A stretch of 6,658 bases of DNA. It comes from DYMC01 sp035406705 (GTDB lineage Bacteria > Verrucomicrobiota > Lentisphaeria > Victivallales > GWF2-50-93). Positions within the stretch are counted from its first letter, which is position 1, and each line of letters starts with the position of its first letter. The position numbers and the translations under genes are program-made. This document shows positions 5,550 to 6,658 of the stretch, in pieces. The stretch spans positions 1 to 6,658 of the forward strand of contig CAYRRM010000079.1 in NCBI GenBank assembly GCA_964426675.1, given 5' to 3'. The notes beneath the pieces are model-generated. The model was given only the letters and a program-made list of their open reading frames with translations. It had not been told where the DNA came from and searched no databases.

Positions 5550-6658
5550 TTATAACTCCTTTCTTTTCCATATTAAAATTACAGGGTTTGGATGACACCA
5601 ATCGTAGGGGATATATTCCGGATACTTGAATTTTATCCATCCCAGAGATGGCTTTTTTTCAAATTTTTTAAATATCTCATAGCCAGAAAGAATTTCTTTT
5701 ATTGCTTCTATCCCGGTCCCTCTTAACCATTGATATTCACTGACTATAAAATATGCGGGTTTTTCTTTTTCTATTTCTGTTTTATTCTGTGCAATGATAA
5801 TTTTATAATCTAAAAACCTGAAAGGAGGTGTTCGCCAGGGTGAAGGGGCTTCAAGTAATCCGATTGTTTTATCAGAGGGTATGTTTTCATTTATCCATCT
5901 CCCCGCCTCAATCCTTATATTTTCCCTACCCAAAAGATTAACATAAGAACAGGCATAAAGAATAGTATATAGTGCAACAATTATCAGAATGGGTTCTACA
6001 ATTTTAAGTCTAATCCTTGAAAAGAAAAACCCTGCCGAAAGTATAAGAAAAGGGTATAAAAATATACTGTAGTGAACCCATTCTGGTGTGGTAAATGCAA
6101 AATAAAGGAAAGCAGGAAGTATTATAATTAGAAACATCCAGTTTAGTTTTTCGGATTTATACACAAATCCAAGGAGGAAACCAATTATTACTGTAATCCA
6201 TAATAAAGTCCCCATTCCATATCTCAGTGTATTGAACAAAAATATAAGGATTGACTTAATAGAAACCTCCTTATGCCAGTAGGTGCGAAGATATACAATC
6301 TCCTGAAGGAACTCCTTATGGGATAAAAAGACATAAGGATTTGTTATAAGAAAAACTCCAAGAAAGATTATAAATGTAAAGATAAGATTTTTAATCTTCC
6401 ACTTAATATCTTTATTAAAAAACAGGATAAAGATAACCACAGCCCAGTATATATATCCATAGGTTAACAATGTCCCAAAGGAAAGTCCTGAAAAGATAGA
6501 GGCAGTATATAACCATTTTGTATCTTTTGCCTTATAAAATCTTATAAGAAAATATATAGCAGATAAAAACCACAATAGCCCATAAGAAAATGGTTTCAGA
6601 TAGTGAGACCACATCACAAATCCTGCAGATGTTCCATAGAAAAAAGTTAATAAATAAA
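5550..6658 (-). CDS. GT-C membrane glycosyltransferase (PMT/GT39-like), 5' end missing
   Basis: The reading frame is open to the right edge of the window, so this is the C-terminal 368 residues of a longer protein and its N-terminal catalytic loop is not seen. A GTG at 6617 and an ATG at 6614 lie in frame, but the frame continues upstream with membrane-like sequence (YLLTFFYGTSAGF), so neither is the true start. What is visible is a series of about eight hydrophobic segments, then a hydrophilic C-terminal part of roughly 130 residues that starts near the motif EAGRWINENIPSDK and contains APSPWRTPPFRF. An Ala/Gly-Arg-Trp-Ile-x-x-Asn-Ile-Pro segment opening a soluble tail is common in bacterial PMT-like (GT39/ArnT-type) transferases that use polyprenyl-phosphate sugars. 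The Ser-His-Tyr-x-Lys-Pro motif near the left of the visible part also fits. The likely role is transfer of a sugar from a lipid carrier on the outer face of the inner membrane. Donor and acceptor cannot be told. It ends with TAA 40 nt before the deacetylase gene. Confidence 0.8.
   Translation of the reverse strand, partial: YLLTFFYGTSAGFVMWSHYLKPFSYGLLWFLSAIYFLIRFYKAKDTKWLYTASIFSGLSFGTLLTYGYIYWAVVIFILFFNKDIKWKIKNLIFTFIIFLGVFLITNPYVFLSHKEFLQEIVYLRTYWHKEVSIKSILIFLFNTLRYGMGTLLWITVIIGFLLGFVYKSEKLNWMFLIIILPAFLYFAFTTPEWVHYSIFLYPFLILSAGFFFSRIRLKIVEPILIIVALYTILYACSYVNLLGRENIRIEAGRWINENIPSDKTIGLLEAPSPWRTPPFRFLDYKIIIAQNKTEIEKEKPAYFIVSEYQWLRGTGIEAIKEILSGYEIFKKFEKKPSLGWIKFKYPEYIPYDWCHPNPVILIWKRKEL

Noticed and set aside
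5555..5560. Strong AAGGAG-like ribosome site at the end of the rightmost GT-C gene
   Set aside because: It is part of the Lys-Glu codons at the C-terminus. No start codon lies 5-12 nt downstream, and the deacetylase ATG is about 45 nt away.
1..6658. Search for tRNA, CRISPR repeats, insertion sequence ends and terminator hairpins
   Set aside because: No such structure was recognised by eye. Coding sequence covers nearly the whole window, leaving only one gap of 40 nt and one of 1 nt.

Overview
The window is one tightly packed block of seven genes, all on the minus strand (transcribed right to left). It has no RNA gene, mobile element, CRISPR array or convincing promoter or terminator. The outer two genes run off the window: the rightmost lacks its 5' part and the leftmost its 3' part. 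The DNA is AT-rich (about one third G+C by eye) and favours ATA for isoleucine and AGA for arginine. With Shine-Dalgarno-like sites and gene overlaps, this points to a low-GC bacterium. The polyprenyl-phosphate sugar chemistry would fit a Gram-negative or candidate-phylum anaerobe, but nothing here fixes the taxon.

In order of transcription the genes are: (1) the C-terminal 368 residues of a GT-C membrane glycosyltransferase (5550-6658); (2) a short NodB-type polysaccharide deacetylase without signal peptide (4826-5509); (3) a full-length PMT/ArnT-like GT-C glycosyltransferase of 389 aa (3690-4859); (4) a soluble family 2 glycosyltransferase of the dolichyl-phosphate-mannose synthase type, 239 aa (2969-3688); (5) a second PMT/ArnT-like GT-C enzyme of 417 aa, a paralogue of gene 3 (1723-2976); (6) a GT87/MptB-like polyprenyl-phosphate-dependent membrane glycosyltransferase (276-1742); (7) the first 102 residues of another family 2 glycosyltransferase (1-307). 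The junctions are a 40-nt gap, a 34-nt overlap, a 1-nt gap, an 8-nt overlap, a probable 20-nt overlap and a 32-nt overlap, so the block is almost certainly one operon with translational coupling. The promoter must lie right of the window.

A coherent reading, which is inference, is a surface-glycan or glycolipid assembly locus. Family 2 enzymes at the cytoplasmic face would load a sugar onto polyprenyl phosphate. The four GT-C enzymes would use such lipid-linked donors on the outer face to decorate a glycan, lipid or protein. The deacetylase would trim N- or O-acetyl groups, probably from a cytoplasmic or lipid-linked intermediate. The individual families are known. The unusual points are four GT-C enzymes in 6.6 kb, the paralogous pair flanking a candidate donor synthase, and an all-Asn tract where the GT87/MptB-like family often has a His-Asn-Asp motif.
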